DNA from: Allobosea lathyri
Lineage (GTDB): Bacteria; Pseudomonadota; Alphaproteobacteria; Rhizobiales; Beijerinckiaceae
Length of the DNA stretch: 64,000 nucleotides
Direction of reading: 5' to 3'
NCBI RefSeq assembly: GCF_900108245.1
Contig: NZ_FNUY01000005.1
Span: 1 to 64,000, forward strand
Shown piece by piece: positions 34,433 to 43,509 of this stretch. The translations under genes and the position numbers were made by a program. The notes beneath the pieces were generated by a model that ran no database searches, was not told the origin of the DNA, and saw nothing but the letters and a program-made list of their open reading frames with translations. Positions within the stretch are counted from its first letter, which is position 1, and each line of letters starts with the position of its first letter.

Positions 34433-36013
34433 ATGCTGAATCGCCGCCACTTCATCGCAGGCACGGCTGCCACGACCCTGGTTTCGCGCCCTGCGCTGGT
34501 GCGTGCCGCCTCGGCGACGACCCTGCGCTTCGTCCCGGTGATCGACCTTGCCTTCACCGACCCGATCTATGCGACCGCACAGGTCTCGCGGACCCATGGT
34601 TTCATGGTGTTCGACACGCTCTATGGCATGAACACCAAGCTCGAGATCTCGCCCCAGATGGTCGAGGGCCATACCGTCGAGAACGACGGCAAGCTCTGGA
34701 ACCTGACGCTGCGCGACGGCCTGCTCTGGCACGATGGCGAAAAGGTTCTCGCCAGGGACTGTGTCGCCAGCATCAGGCGCTGGGCGAAACGGGACGCGGC
34801 CGGCGACGCGCTGATGCAGGCGACCGACGAGCTCTCGGCGCCCAACGACAGGACGATCCGCTTCCGTCTCAAGGCGCCTTTCCCCTATCTGCCCTACGCG
34901 CTCGGCAAGGTCTCGGCGCCGGTCTGCTTCATGATGCCCGAACGATTGGCCAATACCGATCCGTTCAAGCTCATTCCGGAGGTCGTCGGCAGCGGGCCGT
35001 TCCGCTACAAGGCCGACGAGCGGGTGCCCGGCGCTCGCAACGTCTATAGCCGCTTCGAGGGCTACAAGCCGCGTGAGGGTGGTACCCCGGATTGGACCTC
35101 GGGCCCGAAGCTCGTGAACTTCGATCGCGTCGAGTGGACGACGATGCCGGACGCTGCGACCGGCACCTCGGCCGTGCAGGCGGGAGAGCAGGACTGGCAA
35201 GAAGCCATGCCGCACGATCTGCTGCCTATCGTCCAGCGCAGCAAGGCGGTGCGCACCGCCGTGCTCGATCCGCTCGGCTTCACCTGCCAGATGCGTGTGA
35301 ACCATTTGCTGCCGCCCTTCGACAACCCGGCGATCCGCCGCGCCATGCTCGGCGCGATCGACCAGGAGGCCTTCATGATCGCCGTCGCGGGTGACGATCC
35401 CGCGTTCCGCCAGAGCCCGCTCGGCTATTTCACGCCGGGCACGCCGATGGGCAGCGATATCGGGCTCGACGTGTTCCGCGGTCCGCGCGACTACGACAAG
35501 GTCAAGCGCGACCTCAAGGCTGCCGGCTATGCCGGCGAGAAGGTCGTCCTGCTGGTACCCGCAGACTCGCTGGCTCAGAAACCGCTCGGCGACATCGCGG
35601 CCGACGTCATGAAGCAGGCCGGCATGAATGTCGAATATACCGCGCTCGATTTCGGTTCGGTGCTCAAGCGCCGGACCAATAAGGGGCCGGCCGACCAGGG
35701 CGGCTGGAACGCCTTCGTGGGCAATTGGCAGGGCATGGACTGGCTCAACCCGCTGGTGCACTCGACCCTGCGTGGCGATGGCGCGTTTCCAGGCTGGTAT
35801 GTCAGCCCGAAGATGGAGGCCCTGCGCACGCAGTGGACGGGCGTGGCCGATCTCGCCGAGCAGGTGCGCATCAGCAGCGAGATGCAGAAGCTCGCCTTCG
35901 AAGAGGTGCCGTATTATCCGATTGGACAATACAAGCAGCCGACCCTCTTCCGCAGCGACCTGACCGGCATGATGAACGGCACGCCGGTGTTCTGGAATGT
36001 GAAGCGGGGCTGA
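34433..36013 (+). CDS. family-5 (peptide/opine-type) ABC binding protein with Tat-like signal
   Basis: Solute receptor of 526 aa in the DppA/OppA/NikA family. The N-terminus has NRRHFIAGTAATTLVSRPALVRA, a twin-arginine export signal with a hydrophobic stretch. The mature part has LWNLTLRDGLLWHDGEKVLARDCVASI, diagnostic of the family. GAAAGG lies 6 bases before ATG 34433 (ATG 34430 is adjacent). No permease follows directly; it is coupled to an amidohydrolase 31 bases later. It probably delivers ligand to the permease encoded at 45799-47656 or to an outside permease. Confidence 0.88.
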   Translation: MLNRRHFIAGTAATTLVSRPALVRAASATTLRFVPVIDLAFTDPIYATAQVSRTHGFMVFDTLYGMNTKLEISPQMVEGHTVENDGKLWNLTLRDGLLWHDGEKVLARDCVASIRRWAKRDAAGDALMQATDELSAPNDRTIRFRLKAPFPYLPYALGKVSAPVCFMMPERLANTDPFKLIPEVVGSGPFRYKADERVPGARNVYSRFEGYKPREGGTPDWTSGPKLVNFDRVEWTTMPDAATGTSAVQAGEQDWQEAMPHDLLPIVQRSKAVRTAVLDPLGFTCQMRVNHLLPPFDNPAIRRAMLGAIDQEAFMIAVAGDDPAFRQSPLGYFTPGTPMGSDIGLDVFRGPRDYDKVKRDLKAAGYAGEKVVLLVPADSLAQKPLGDIAADVMKQAGMNVEYTALDFGSVLKRRTNKGPADQGGWNAFVGNWQGMDWLNPLVHSTLRGDGAFPGWYVSPKMEALRTQWTGVADLAEQVRISSEMQKLAFEEVPYYPIGQYKQPTLFRSDLTGMMNGTPVFWNVKRG

Positions 36014-36044
36014 CCGCAAGGTCGCACCCGATGGGAAGCGCGCG

Positions 36045-37439
36045 ATGAACCTGCTGATCACCGACACGACCATCGTCACCTGCGACGAGGAGCGGCGCAT
36101 CATCGAGCGCGGCGCGGTCGCCATCGCCGGGAATCGCATCGTGGCGGTCGGCGAAACAGCGGAGCTCGAAGCCAACTATCGCGATTGCGAGCGCATGTCG
36201 GGACGCGGGCTTGCAGTACTGCCCGGGTTCATCAATGCGCATACCCACACGGTGCTGACCTCTCTCAGAGGCACGGTGGAGGATTGGGGCGGCGAGATCA
36301 TCTATCGCTACATGTCTCCGGTCTCCTACACGATGAGCGACCATGAGCGGGCCGTGATGGCGGCACTCGGCTGCCTGGAGGCGATCCGCAGCGGCACGAC
36401 GACGCTGGTCGACCCCTTTCGCCATGTCACCTCCTATGCGGGCGCGATGGCCGATACGGGCCTGCGGCTCTGGCTCTCGGAAAGCTGCGCCGACATCGAC
36501 ACGCGCAAGATCCGTTTCGGCGAATACGGCATCGACGAGGCCTTCGGCCAGACCTTCCTCGACCGCACGCAGAAGCTGGTCGAAGACTGGCATGGCGCAC
36601 GCAACGGCCGGGTCAATTGCCAGATCGCGGCGCATGCGCCCGACAACTGCTCGCCCGCCATGCTCCGCAAGCTCATGGACCTGTCTCGCCTGTACGGGCT
36701 GACACGCACCTGCCATCTCGCGCAAAGCACCGGCGAGGTCGCCGCGGTCAAGGCCGCCCACGGCCTGACGCCGGCCGGCTATCTCGACCGCGAGGGCTTC
36801 CTCGGTCCCGATCTAACGAGCGCGCATTGGACCTATTGCACGCCTGAAGACATCGAGTTGCTTGCCGCTCGCGGGGTCAGGATGGTGCACTGCCCTGCCA
36901 GTTCTTCACGACGTGGCCTGCACAAGGTCCCGATCGGGCTGATCCGCGATGCCGGGGTCGAGATCGTGCTCGGCACCGACAATATGAGCGAGGACATGTT
37001 CCAGGCGATGGCGATCGGCTCGATCGTGCATCGCACCGGCCGCGGGCGCGAGTTCGAGGGCGGCACCAGCCCCAGCGGGCAGGAGGTGCTCGACATGATC
37101 ACCGTCAACGCCGCCCGCAGCGTCGGTGCGCAGGCCGATATCGGCGCGATCCGGCCGGGCATGAAGGCGGATCTCACCATCATCGACCTGAAGACGCCGG
37201 CGATGCGGCCGATCATCCGGCTCGTCTCGAACATCGTGCATTACGGCCATCCCGGCCTGGCCCATTCGGTCATCGTCGACGGCGAATTCGTGATGCGCGA
37301 CCGCAAGGTGCTGACGATCGACGAACAGGCCCTGCTCGACGAGGCGCAGGCCGTGACGCAGGCCGTGTGGGAACGCATGATCGCCGCCAATCCCGACATC
37401 ACGCCGCCGCCCGGCGAATTGCGCTGGCTCGACGCCTGA
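36045..37439 (+). CDS. amidohydrolase/deaminase of the SAH deaminase-atrazine hydrolase group
   Basis: Metal-dependent hydrolase, 464 aa. Motifs are NAHTH with His66/His68, CHLAQ with His224, SAHWTY with His261 and GTDNMSED with Asp312. The N-terminal and C-terminal beta-sandwich (LLITDTTIVTCDEE; AHSVIVDGEFVMRDRKVL) is complete. Relatives deaminate adenosyl compounds, guanine, 8-oxoguanine, creatinine-like or triazine rings. It starts 31 bases after the binding-protein gene and is followed by the ureohydrolase, so it probably acts on the imported compound. Substrate unknown. Confidence 0.87.
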   Translation: MNLLITDTTIVTCDEERRIIERGAVAIAGNRIVAVGETAELEANYRDCERMSGRGLAVLPGFINAHTHTVLTSLRGTVEDWGGEIIYRYMSPVSYTMSDHERAVMAALGCLEAIRSGTTTLVDPFRHVTSYAGAMADTGLRLWLSESCADIDTRKIRFGEYGIDEAFGQTFLDRTQKLVEDWHGARNGRVNCQIAAHAPDNCSPAMLRKLMDLSRLYGLTRTCHLAQSTGEVAAVKAAHGLTPAGYLDREGFLGPDLTSAHWTYCTPEDIELLAARGVRMVHCPASSSRRGLHKVPIGLIRDAGVEIVLGTDNMSEDMFQAMAIGSIVHRTGRGREFEGGTSPSGQEVLDMITVNAARSVGAQADIGAIRPGMKADLTIIDLKTPAMRPIIRLVSNIVHYGHPGLAHSVIVDGEFVMRDRKVLTIDEQALLDEAQAVTQAVWERMIAANPDITPPPGELRWLDA

Positions 37440-37488
37440 GCGCAGCGCACGGGCAAAAACAACCCATCAAACCCGGGACGGTTCGGAC

Positions 37489-38445
37489 ATGACCCTCACC
37501 ACGGTACCCAAGACCGGTCATCAGACCTTTCTCTATTCCGAACTCGCCACCGATCTCGACACGCTCAAGGCCGACATCGCCTTTCTAGGCATCCCCTATG
37601 GCGATGCCTACAGCGTGCCCGAGATCGTCAACGACCAGAGCAACATGCCGGCCGCGATGCGCCGCGCCAGCGACAGGATCGTGCGCTCGATCGAGCGCTA
37701 TGATTTCGATCTCGGCGGGCCGCTCTATGACAACCGGCCAATCCGCGCCGTCGATTGCGGCGACGTCGCCGCCGATATCGGAGACCTGAAAGGCCATTAC
37801 GGTCGCGCCGAGGCTGCGGTGCGCAAAATCCTCGCCGCCGGCGCCATGCCGATCGTCATCGGCGGCGACCATGGCGTGCCGATCCCCGTCCTGCGCGCCA
37901 TGGATGGCGAAGGCCCGATCACATTGATCCAGATCGACCAGCATCTCGATTGGCGCGACGATGTGAACGGCGTGCGCGAGGGCTATTCGAGTCCGATCCG
38001 GCGGGCGTCCGAGATGGCGCATGTCGGCGAGATCTTCCAGATCGGCCTGCGCGCCACCGGCAGCGCGCGCAACGAGGAGGTCGAGGCTGCCCGCGCCTAT
38101 GGCGCGCATCTGATCAGCGCCTACGAACTGCACGACCACGGCATGGAAGCCGTGCTCGACCGGATCCCGGCTGGTGGACGCTACTACCTCACGGTCGATC
38201 TCGACGGGATGGACCCCTCCATCGCGCCGGCCGTCGCCGGCCCATGCCCGGGCGGCGTCACCTTTCCGCAAGCCCGCAAGCTCATTCACGGGCTGGTTGC
38301 GAAGGGCCGCGTCGTCGGCATGGATGTGGTCGAGATCACGCCGCGCCAGGACGTCAACCAGATCACCTGCATCACGGCCGGGCGCTTGATCGTCAACATG
38401 ATCGGCGCGGCGGTTCGTGCCGGCTATTTCGAGGCGCGCGCGTGA
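37489..38445 (+). CDS. arginase/agmatinase-family ureohydrolase
   Basis: Binuclear manganese hydrolase of guanidino compounds, 318 aa. Ligand residues are His128 (GGDHG), Asp150, His152 and Asp154 (DQHLD, where the family normally has DAHxD) and Asp237/Asp239 (TVDLDGMDPSIAPA). The sequence is closest in style to agmatinase, guanidinobutyrase or guanidinopropionase rather than arginase. It overlaps the next start (GTGA). It would release urea or a related group from a guanidino substrate produced in this island; the substrate is inferred only by context. Confidence 0.87.
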   Translation: MTLTTVPKTGHQTFLYSELATDLDTLKADIAFLGIPYGDAYSVPEIVNDQSNMPAAMRRASDRIVRSIERYDFDLGGPLYDNRPIRAVDCGDVAADIGDLKGHYGRAEAAVRKILAAGAMPIVIGGDHGVPIPVLRAMDGEGPITLIQIDQHLDWRDDVNGVREGYSSPIRRASEMAHVGEIFQIGLRATGSARNEEVEAARAYGAHLISAYELHDHGMEAVLDRIPAGGRYYLTVDLDGMDPSIAPAVAGPCPGGVTFPQARKLIHGLVAKGRVVGMDVVEITPRQDVNQITCITAGRLIVNMIGAAVRAGYFEARA

Positions 38446-39725
38446 GCTTCGCTCCCGAAGCGATAAAGGCCGCGATCGCCGCGCAGCGCGCAACGGTCGA
38501 GCACTTGTTCGATCGGCTGGCGCAGGGAAGCCAGGGCGAGCCCGGCATCATGCGCGACACCTATGGCGCCGGCGAGAATTTCGCGCACCGGCTCGTCGCC
38601 GCGCATGGCGCCGACGCCAGGCTCCGGGTCAGCCATGATGCCGCCGCCAATACCTATCTGACCTGGCCGGGCAGCGAGTCTTCAGCGCCCCGCATCCTGA
38701 TCGGCTCGCATCTCGACAGCGTTCCGCATGGCGGCAATTTCGACGGGGCGGCCGGCGTGGTCGCCGGTCTCGCCGCCATAGCCGCGCTCCGGGAGTTGGG
38801 CCTGCAGCCCCGCTGCAACGTGACCGTGATGGGCATCCGCGCCGAAGAGAGCGTCTGGTTCGAGGTATCCTATATCGGCAGCCGCTCGGCCTTGGGCACC
38901 TTGCCCGACAGCGCGCTTGAAGCCAGGCGGATCGATACGGGCCGCAGCCTCGCCGACCACATCGATACATGCGGCGGCGATAGCCAGGCGATCCGAAAGG
39001 GCGATCGGGAGCTCGATCCGGCCGGGATCCGCGCCTTTCTGGAGGTGCATATCGAACAGGCGCCGAGCCTGTTCGATGCCGGCCTGCCCTTGGCGATCTG
39101 CTCGGGCATCCCCGGCAATTTCCGCTATCCCAACGCCAGCATCACCGGCCGTCACGATCATGTCGGCACGCCCAGGCGCTTCCGGCACGACGCCGCGATG
39201 GCCGGCGCCGAATTCGCGATGGCGCTCGACCGCCTATGGGAAGAGCAGGAGGCAGCCGGCATTCCGCTGGCCATAACCTTCGGCCGTTTCCACACCGATG
39301 CGGAGGTCCACGGGCTGACGACGGTTCCCGGCCTCTTCCATTTCAGCCTGGACGTGCGCGCCTATGATCCCGCCGTGCTGGCCGACACGGAGAAGCGGAT
39401 GCTGGCGATCATCAGTGAGATCGAGGCCCGGAGAAAGGTCCGCTTCGAACTCGGCCGCCGCGCCTCGGCAAGCGTAGGCATGGTCGATCCCGCGATCGCC
39501 TCGGAGATGCAGGATGCGGCGACGCGACTTGGTATCGCCTCCACCAAGCTCGGCAGTCCCGCCTCGCATGATGCGGCTGCCTTTGCAGCGGCGGGCGTTC
39601 CCGTCGGCATGATCTTCGTGCGCAACGAGCATGGCAGCCACAACCCGCGCGAGCATATGGAGATCGATGATTTCCTCGACGCCTGCGCGGTTCTGGCGAG
39701 CTGGATTGCGGATCACGCCGCTTGA
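38442..39725 (+). CDS. M20-family amidase: N-carbamoyl-amino-acid / allantoate amidohydrolase type
   Basis: Zinc-dependent hydrolase of 427 aa in the hydantoinase/carbamoylase family. It starts at GTG 38442, overlapping the ureohydrolase stop. Metal motifs are His90 in GSHLDS, Asp101 in FDGAAGV, Glu135/136 in RAEES, His201 in EVHIEQ and a C-terminal histidine in SPASHDAAAF. Members open N-carbamoyl-L-amino acids, beta-ureidopropionate or allantoate to amine, CO2 and ammonia. Next to a hydantoinase and a hydantoin-racemase-like gene, N-carbamoyl amino acid is the first choice, allantoate-like ureides the second. Confidence 0.88.
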   Translation: MSFAPEAIKAAIAAQRATVEHLFDRLAQGSQGEPGIMRDTYGAGENFAHRLVAAHGADARLRVSHDAAANTYLTWPGSESSAPRILIGSHLDSVPHGGNFDGAAGVVAGLAAIAALRELGLQPRCNVTVMGIRAEESVWFEVSYIGSRSALGTLPDSALEARRIDTGRSLADHIDTCGGDSQAIRKGDRELDPAGIRAFLEVHIEQAPSLFDAGLPLAICSGIPGNFRYPNASITGRHDHVGTPRRFRHDAAMAGAEFAMALDRLWEEQEAAGIPLAITFGRFHTDAEVHGLTTVPGLFHFSLDVRAYDPAVLADTEKRMLAIISEIEARRKVRFELGRRASASVGMVDPAIASEMQDAATRLGIASTKLGSPASHDAAAFAAAGVPVGMIFVRNEHGSHNPREHMEIDDFLDACAVLASWIADHAA

Positions 39726-39782
39726 AGGTGCTAGCGCCATGATGGCGGACGGCGCACGCGATCCGGTCGCGCGCTGGCCCCA

Positions 39783-39799
39783 GCGACGGCGCCCGTCGC
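39783..39799. terminator. hairpin between convergent carbamoylase and racemase genes
   Basis: GCGACGG (39783-39789) pairs with CCGTCGC (39793-39799) over a 3-base loop in the 82-base convergent gap. No T-run on either side. It may end transcription in both directions; confidence is modest. Confidence 0.35.
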
Positions 39800-39807
39800 G
39801 GCGAGGC

Positions 39808-40467
39808 TCACCTCACGGCGATGATGCCGATCGCCATCGCGACGGCGGCCTGTGTCGGGTCGATCACGGGAATGCCGAGCGCCTCTTCGAGCGGGCGGCG
39901 ATGGCGCGCCATGCCGGCGCAGCCCATCACGATAGCGCCGGCACCGTCTTTCTCCTTCAGTTCGCGGCCGACCTCGATCATCCGGTCGAGCGTGCGGTCT
40001 CCGGTTGCCGTCTCGGCGACCGACATTTCGAGCGGCCGCTCGCCGGCGAGCCTGTCCATCAGCCCCATCTGCCGGAGATAGCGGATATGGCGCGGAATCG
40101 AGCGGCTCTTGATCGCGATCACGCCGAAACGGTCGGCCCGGGTCAGCGCCGTCAGCACGCCGCTTTCGGCGATGCCGAAGACCGGGCTGCTCGTGCCCTC
40201 GCGGGCGACATGCAATCCGGGGTCGGAATAGCAGGCGATCACGAAGGCATCGACGTCGTTGGCGGCCTCGATCCGGCGACGCAGCGGAATCGGCACGCTG
40301 TCGGCATGCTGCTGGGTCTCGATGCCGAAAGGGCCTTCCGTCAGCGTCTCGCAGATGATCTCGGGCCCCTCCGCGAAGCACAGCGGCCTGACCGCCTGGC
40401 GCAGCCCTTCCGTGACCGCCTCGTTGGAATTGGGATTGATAACGAGGATGCGGGCTCTGCGCGACAT
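39808..40467 (-). CDS. aspartate/glutamate/hydantoin racemase family protein
   Basis: Racemase of 219 aa, hydantoin-racemase (HyuE) or allantoin-racemase (HpxA) type. The N-terminus ILVINPNSNEAVTEGL is diagnostic, and the cysteine pair is Cys79 (VIACYSDPGL) and Cys183 (VMGCAGM). It is the only minus-strand gene of the island and is divergent from the hydantoinase gene with 86 bases between starts. Racemisation of 5-substituted hydantoin or allantoin would allow complete conversion by stereospecific neighbours. Confidence 0.88.
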   Translation of the reverse strand: MSRRARILVINPNSNEAVTEGLRQAVRPLCFAEGPEIICETLTEGPFGIETQQHADSVPIPLRRRIEAANDVDAFVIACYSDPGLHVAREGTSSPVFGIAESGVLTALTRADRFGVIAIKSRSIPRHIRYLRQMGLMDRLAGERPLEMSVAETATGDRTLDRMIEVGRELKEKDGAGAIVMGCAGMARHRRPLEEALGIPVIDPTQAAVAMAIGIIAVR

Positions 40468-40553
40468 GGTGCCTTGTCCGTTGCAGCTATGCTTGAATCG
40501 TCCTGGCTTCCATCATCGGCCCCCGCGCCCACCGCGTCCAGCAGGAGAACGAC

Positions 40554-42035
40554 ATGACGACCCAGCCCTATGATCTCGTCATCCGTGGCGGCACGGTCGG
40601 GACGGCATCCGGCGCCTTCGAGGCCGATGTCGCGGTGCGCGACGGAACGATCGCCGCCATCGGCTCAGGGCTGGCGCAGGGCGCCCGCGAGATCGATGCG
40701 CGCGGCAAGCTCGTGCTGCCGGGCGGCATCGATACGCATGCCCATGTCGAGCAGGTCTCGGCTGGCGGCCTCCTGAATGCCGACACCTTCGAAAGCGCCA
40801 CGACCTCGGCGGCCTTCGGCGGCAACACCACGCTGATCTCCTTTGCCGCACAGCATCGCGGCAATGATCTTCGAAAGGTCGTCGACGATTATTCCGTCCT
40901 GGCGAAGCGCGGCGCGCTGATCGACTACGCCTTCCACATGATCGTCGCCAATCCCGACAGGAAGACGATCGAGACCGACCTGCCTGCGCTGATCAAGGAA
41001 GGCCATGCCTCGATCAAGGTCTTCATGACCTATGACCTGATCAAGGTCGATGACGAGCCGCTGCTCGACCTGCTGCTGACCGCCCGCGAGAACCGGGCGC
41101 TCGTCTGCGTCCACGCCGAGAACCACGGCATGATCTCCTGGATGGGCAGGAAGCTGGTCGAACGCGGCTATACCGCGCCGAAATACCATTCGATCAGCCA
41201 CCCTCGCGGCTCCGAGGCCGAGGCCTTCACCCGTCTGATCACGCAAGCCGCGCTGATCGACCAGCCGATCATGATCTTCCACGTCTCGACGGCGGAAGGC
41301 GCGGCGGTCATCCGGCAGGCGCGTGGCCAGGGCCTCAAGGTCTTCGCGGAAACCTGCCCGCAATACCTGTTCCTGACCAAGCACGACCTCGACAAGCCCG
41401 GGGTCGAGGGCGCCAAATGGATGTGCTCGCCGCCGCCGCGCGAGGTCGCGGACCAGGATGCACTGTGGCAGGCGCTGGCGCTGGGCGACATCCAGACCAT
41501 CTCGTCAGACCACGCACCCTATCGCTTCGACGAGACCGGCAAGCTCTCGGCGGGGCCCAATCCGAATTTCAAGCAGATCGCCAACGGCCTGCCGGGACTG
41601 GAAACCCGCCTGCCGCTGCTGTTCGACGCGCTGGTCTCGAAAGGTCGGCCGGAATTCGCCGGTCGCGGGATCGAGGCCTTCGTCGAACTCACCGCGACGG
41701 CACCGGCCGCGCTCTACAATTTGCCGCGCAAGGGTGCGATCCAACCAGGCTTCGACGCGGATATCGCGATCTGGGATCCGCAACGCGAGGTCACGATCAG
41801 CGACGAGCTGATGCATGATCTGGCGGGGTTCACACCCTTCGCAGGGCGAACGGTGAAAGGCTGGCCGGAGCGCGTCATCCTGCGCGGGCAGGATGTCGTC
41901 GCAGCCGGCGCACTCAAGGCGGCGCCGGGCTCCGGTCGATGGCTGGGGCGGACCGGCGGGCGAGCGGCCGAGCCGACCGGAAGGCTCACCCTCGACATGG
42001 ATCCGGCGACCAATTTCGGGGCCAACATCCTGTGA
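40554..42035 (+). CDS. hydantoinase/dihydropyrimidinase family cyclic amidohydrolase
   Basis: Binuclear zinc amidohydrolase of 493 aa that opens cyclic imides/ureides. Metal ligands: His62 and His64 in GIDTHAH, the carboxylated lysine K155 in ASIKVFMTYD, further His in VHAENH and FHVSTAEG, and Asp in SSDHAPY. AGGAG precedes the start. The segment GGNTTLISFAAQHRG is close to D-hydantoinase rather than to allantoinase. Product would be an N-carbamoyl amino acid, the substrate of the enzyme at 38442. Exact ring substrate unknown. Confidence 0.9.
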   Translation: MTTQPYDLVIRGGTVGTASGAFEADVAVRDGTIAAIGSGLAQGAREIDARGKLVLPGGIDTHAHVEQVSAGGLLNADTFESATTSAAFGGNTTLISFAAQHRGNDLRKVVDDYSVLAKRGALIDYAFHMIVANPDRKTIETDLPALIKEGHASIKVFMTYDLIKVDDEPLLDLLLTARENRALVCVHAENHGMISWMGRKLVERGYTAPKYHSISHPRGSEAEAFTRLITQAALIDQPIMIFHVSTAEGAAVIRQARGQGLKVFAETCPQYLFLTKHDLDKPGVEGAKWMCSPPPREVADQDALWQALALGDIQTISSDHAPYRFDETGKLSAGPNPNFKQIANGLPGLETRLPLLFDALVSKGRPEFAGRGIEAFVELTATAPAALYNLPRKGAIQPGFDADIAIWDPQREVTISDELMHDLAGFTPFAGRTVKGWPERVILRGQDVVAAGALKAAPGSGRWLGRTGGRAAEPTGRLTLDMDPATNFGANIL

Positions 42036-42273
42036 CGTTGCGCGCGCGGCTATAAGCGCGCTGAATAATCAGCCCGGCATTTTAATTCGATCGGCGGCCT
42101 GCCTCTCACTACGCTTTGCCATCTTGCCAAAGGCGGCGCGCGCCAACGCGCGGAGTCTTGTCTGTGCGAGCGCCCATCTTGGGCAGGTGCCTTTCTTGCA
42201 TCTGCCGCGCGGCTTGAGGCGAGACCTGCTCCAGACCTCGGGGGCAGCAGAGATTGCTGACGATGGAGACATG

Positions 42274-43509
42274 ATGAGCCGCTTCGCCACCGCCCCCTCC
42301 GCTCTGCCTGGCGCCGGAGCCATTCCTGTTTCCGGCGCCGTGCGCGCCGGCGAGCGCGTTTTCCTCAGCGGCGCCACCGCGCTCCAGCCCGATGGCAGCG
42401 TCATCGGCCATGGCGATCCGGCAGCGCAGACCCATGCAGCTCTCGACACGCTCGAAGCCTCTCTCAAGGCGGCCGGCGGTTCGCTGGCCAGCCTCACCAA
42501 GCTCACCACCTGCATCGTCGACCGCGACTTCCGGGCCGGCGTCTACGGCGTGATCGCGCAGCGGCTGCCCAATGTCCGCCCGGTCAGTACCGGCCTCGTT
42601 GTGGCCGGGCTCGCTTTGCCGGAGCTGATCGTGCAGATCGACGCCGAAGCCGCGATCCCGAGCTCTCCTCCCCGCCATACCCGGCCCTATACCTTCGAAA
42701 GCTGGCACGGGCAGGGCTTCCCCTGGCAGGGCGCGATGGTGCTCGCCAGCGACGAGGAGTTCTTCGTGCGCGGCCAGACCGGTGCGGGCCTCGACCATAC
42801 CGGCATCAAGGCGGCCGGACGCACGCCGGAGGATGCCGGCGCACAGACTGATCTCGCTCTAGCGAACCTCGCCACGCTGCTCGCCGAGGCCGGCGCCTCG
42901 ATGGAGGATATCGCCAAGATCACCGTCTATATCAGCGATCGCGGCTACCGTTCCGCCGTCTACCCGATGATCGGCAAGCATTTCGGGGGCATCCGGCCGG
43001 TCTCGACGGGCATCGTCACGACGGCCTTCGCGCGGGCCGATATCCTGTTCGAGATCGACGTCACGCTGCTGCGCAAACAGGGCGGCAAGTCGCATCAGCG
43101 GGTGCGACCCTATCATTCCAGCGCCGCGCGCTATGGCCATCAAGGCCAGCAGCTCGATTGCGAGTTCTGCATGGCCGTCGTCGCGGGTGACCGCGTGCTC
43201 CTGCGCGGGCAGACCGGCATGGGGCTCGACGAGGTGTTCTATGGCGCCGGCGATGCCAAGGCTCAGGCCGAGCAGGCGATGGACAATGTCGAAACCCTGC
43301 TGGCGGAAGCCGGAGCCGGGCTGGAGGATGTCGCCAAGGCCACGGTCTATGTGACCGACCGCGCCTATCTCGCCGAGGTCAACGCGGTCGTCCTGCGTCG
43401 TCTCGATGGCGTCGCGCCTGCCTTCACCACCGTCGTGGTCAAGGGGCTCGCCAGCCCGGAGCTGCTGATGGAAGTCGATATCGTGGCTATCAAGAAGAGC
43501 TCCCGATGA
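42274..43509 (+). CDS. triple Rid-domain (YjgF/YER057c/UK114) fusion protein
   Basis: 411-aa protein with three consecutive Rid domains: about residues 5-128, 140-268 and 280-411. Each shows the Rid core (an RGQTG or SGATA strand, a long AxxxLxNxxxLLAEAGA helix, and VYxxDR). RidA itself is one 125-aa domain that forms a trimer, so this chain could fold as a covalent trimer. By eye, the catalytic Arg105 position of RidA is Val in domains 1 and 2 (PVSTG) and Phe in domain 3 (PAFTT). ATG 42274 has GGAG 5 bases upstream (ATG 42271 is adjacent). Its stop overlaps the DUF1028 start. Confidence 0.87.
   Translation: MSRFATAPSALPGAGAIPVSGAVRAGERVFLSGATALQPDGSVIGHGDPAAQTHAALDTLEASLKAAGGSLASLTKLTTCIVDRDFRAGVYGVIAQRLPNVRPVSTGLVVAGLALPELIVQIDAEAAIPSSPPRHTRPYTFESWHGQGFPWQGAMVLASDEEFFVRGQTGAGLDHTGIKAAGRTPEDAGAQTDLALANLATLLAEAGASMEDIAKITVYISDRGYRSAVYPMIGKHFGGIRPVSTGIVTTAFARADILFEIDVTLLRKQGGKSHQRVRPYHSSAARYGHQGQQLDCEFCMAVVAGDRVLLRGQTGMGLDEVFYGAGDAKAQAEQAMDNVETLLAEAGAGLEDVAKATVYVTDRAYLAEVNAVVLRRLDGVAPAFTTVVVKGLASPELLMEVDIVAIKKSSR

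Noticed and set aside
34190..36175. A long open frame (over 600 codons) on the minus strand opposite the Tat-type receptor gene
   Set aside because: Antisense shadow of a receptor gene with clear family-5 motifs; composition is the usual His/Arg/Glu-rich shadow.
36045..42035. Assigning the island specifically to creatinine breakdown through N-methylhydantoin
   Set aside because: A deaminase, hydantoinase and carbamoylase would fit, but the M20-type carbamoylase, the racemase and the ureohydrolase are not part of that pathway; only a hypothesis.
42036..42273. Additional coding sequence upstream of the triple-Rid gene (frame open to 41893)
   Set aside because: The upstream part overlaps the hydantoinase gene in another frame and has no Rid or other domain; the ribosome site GGAG at 42265-42268 supports the start at 42274.
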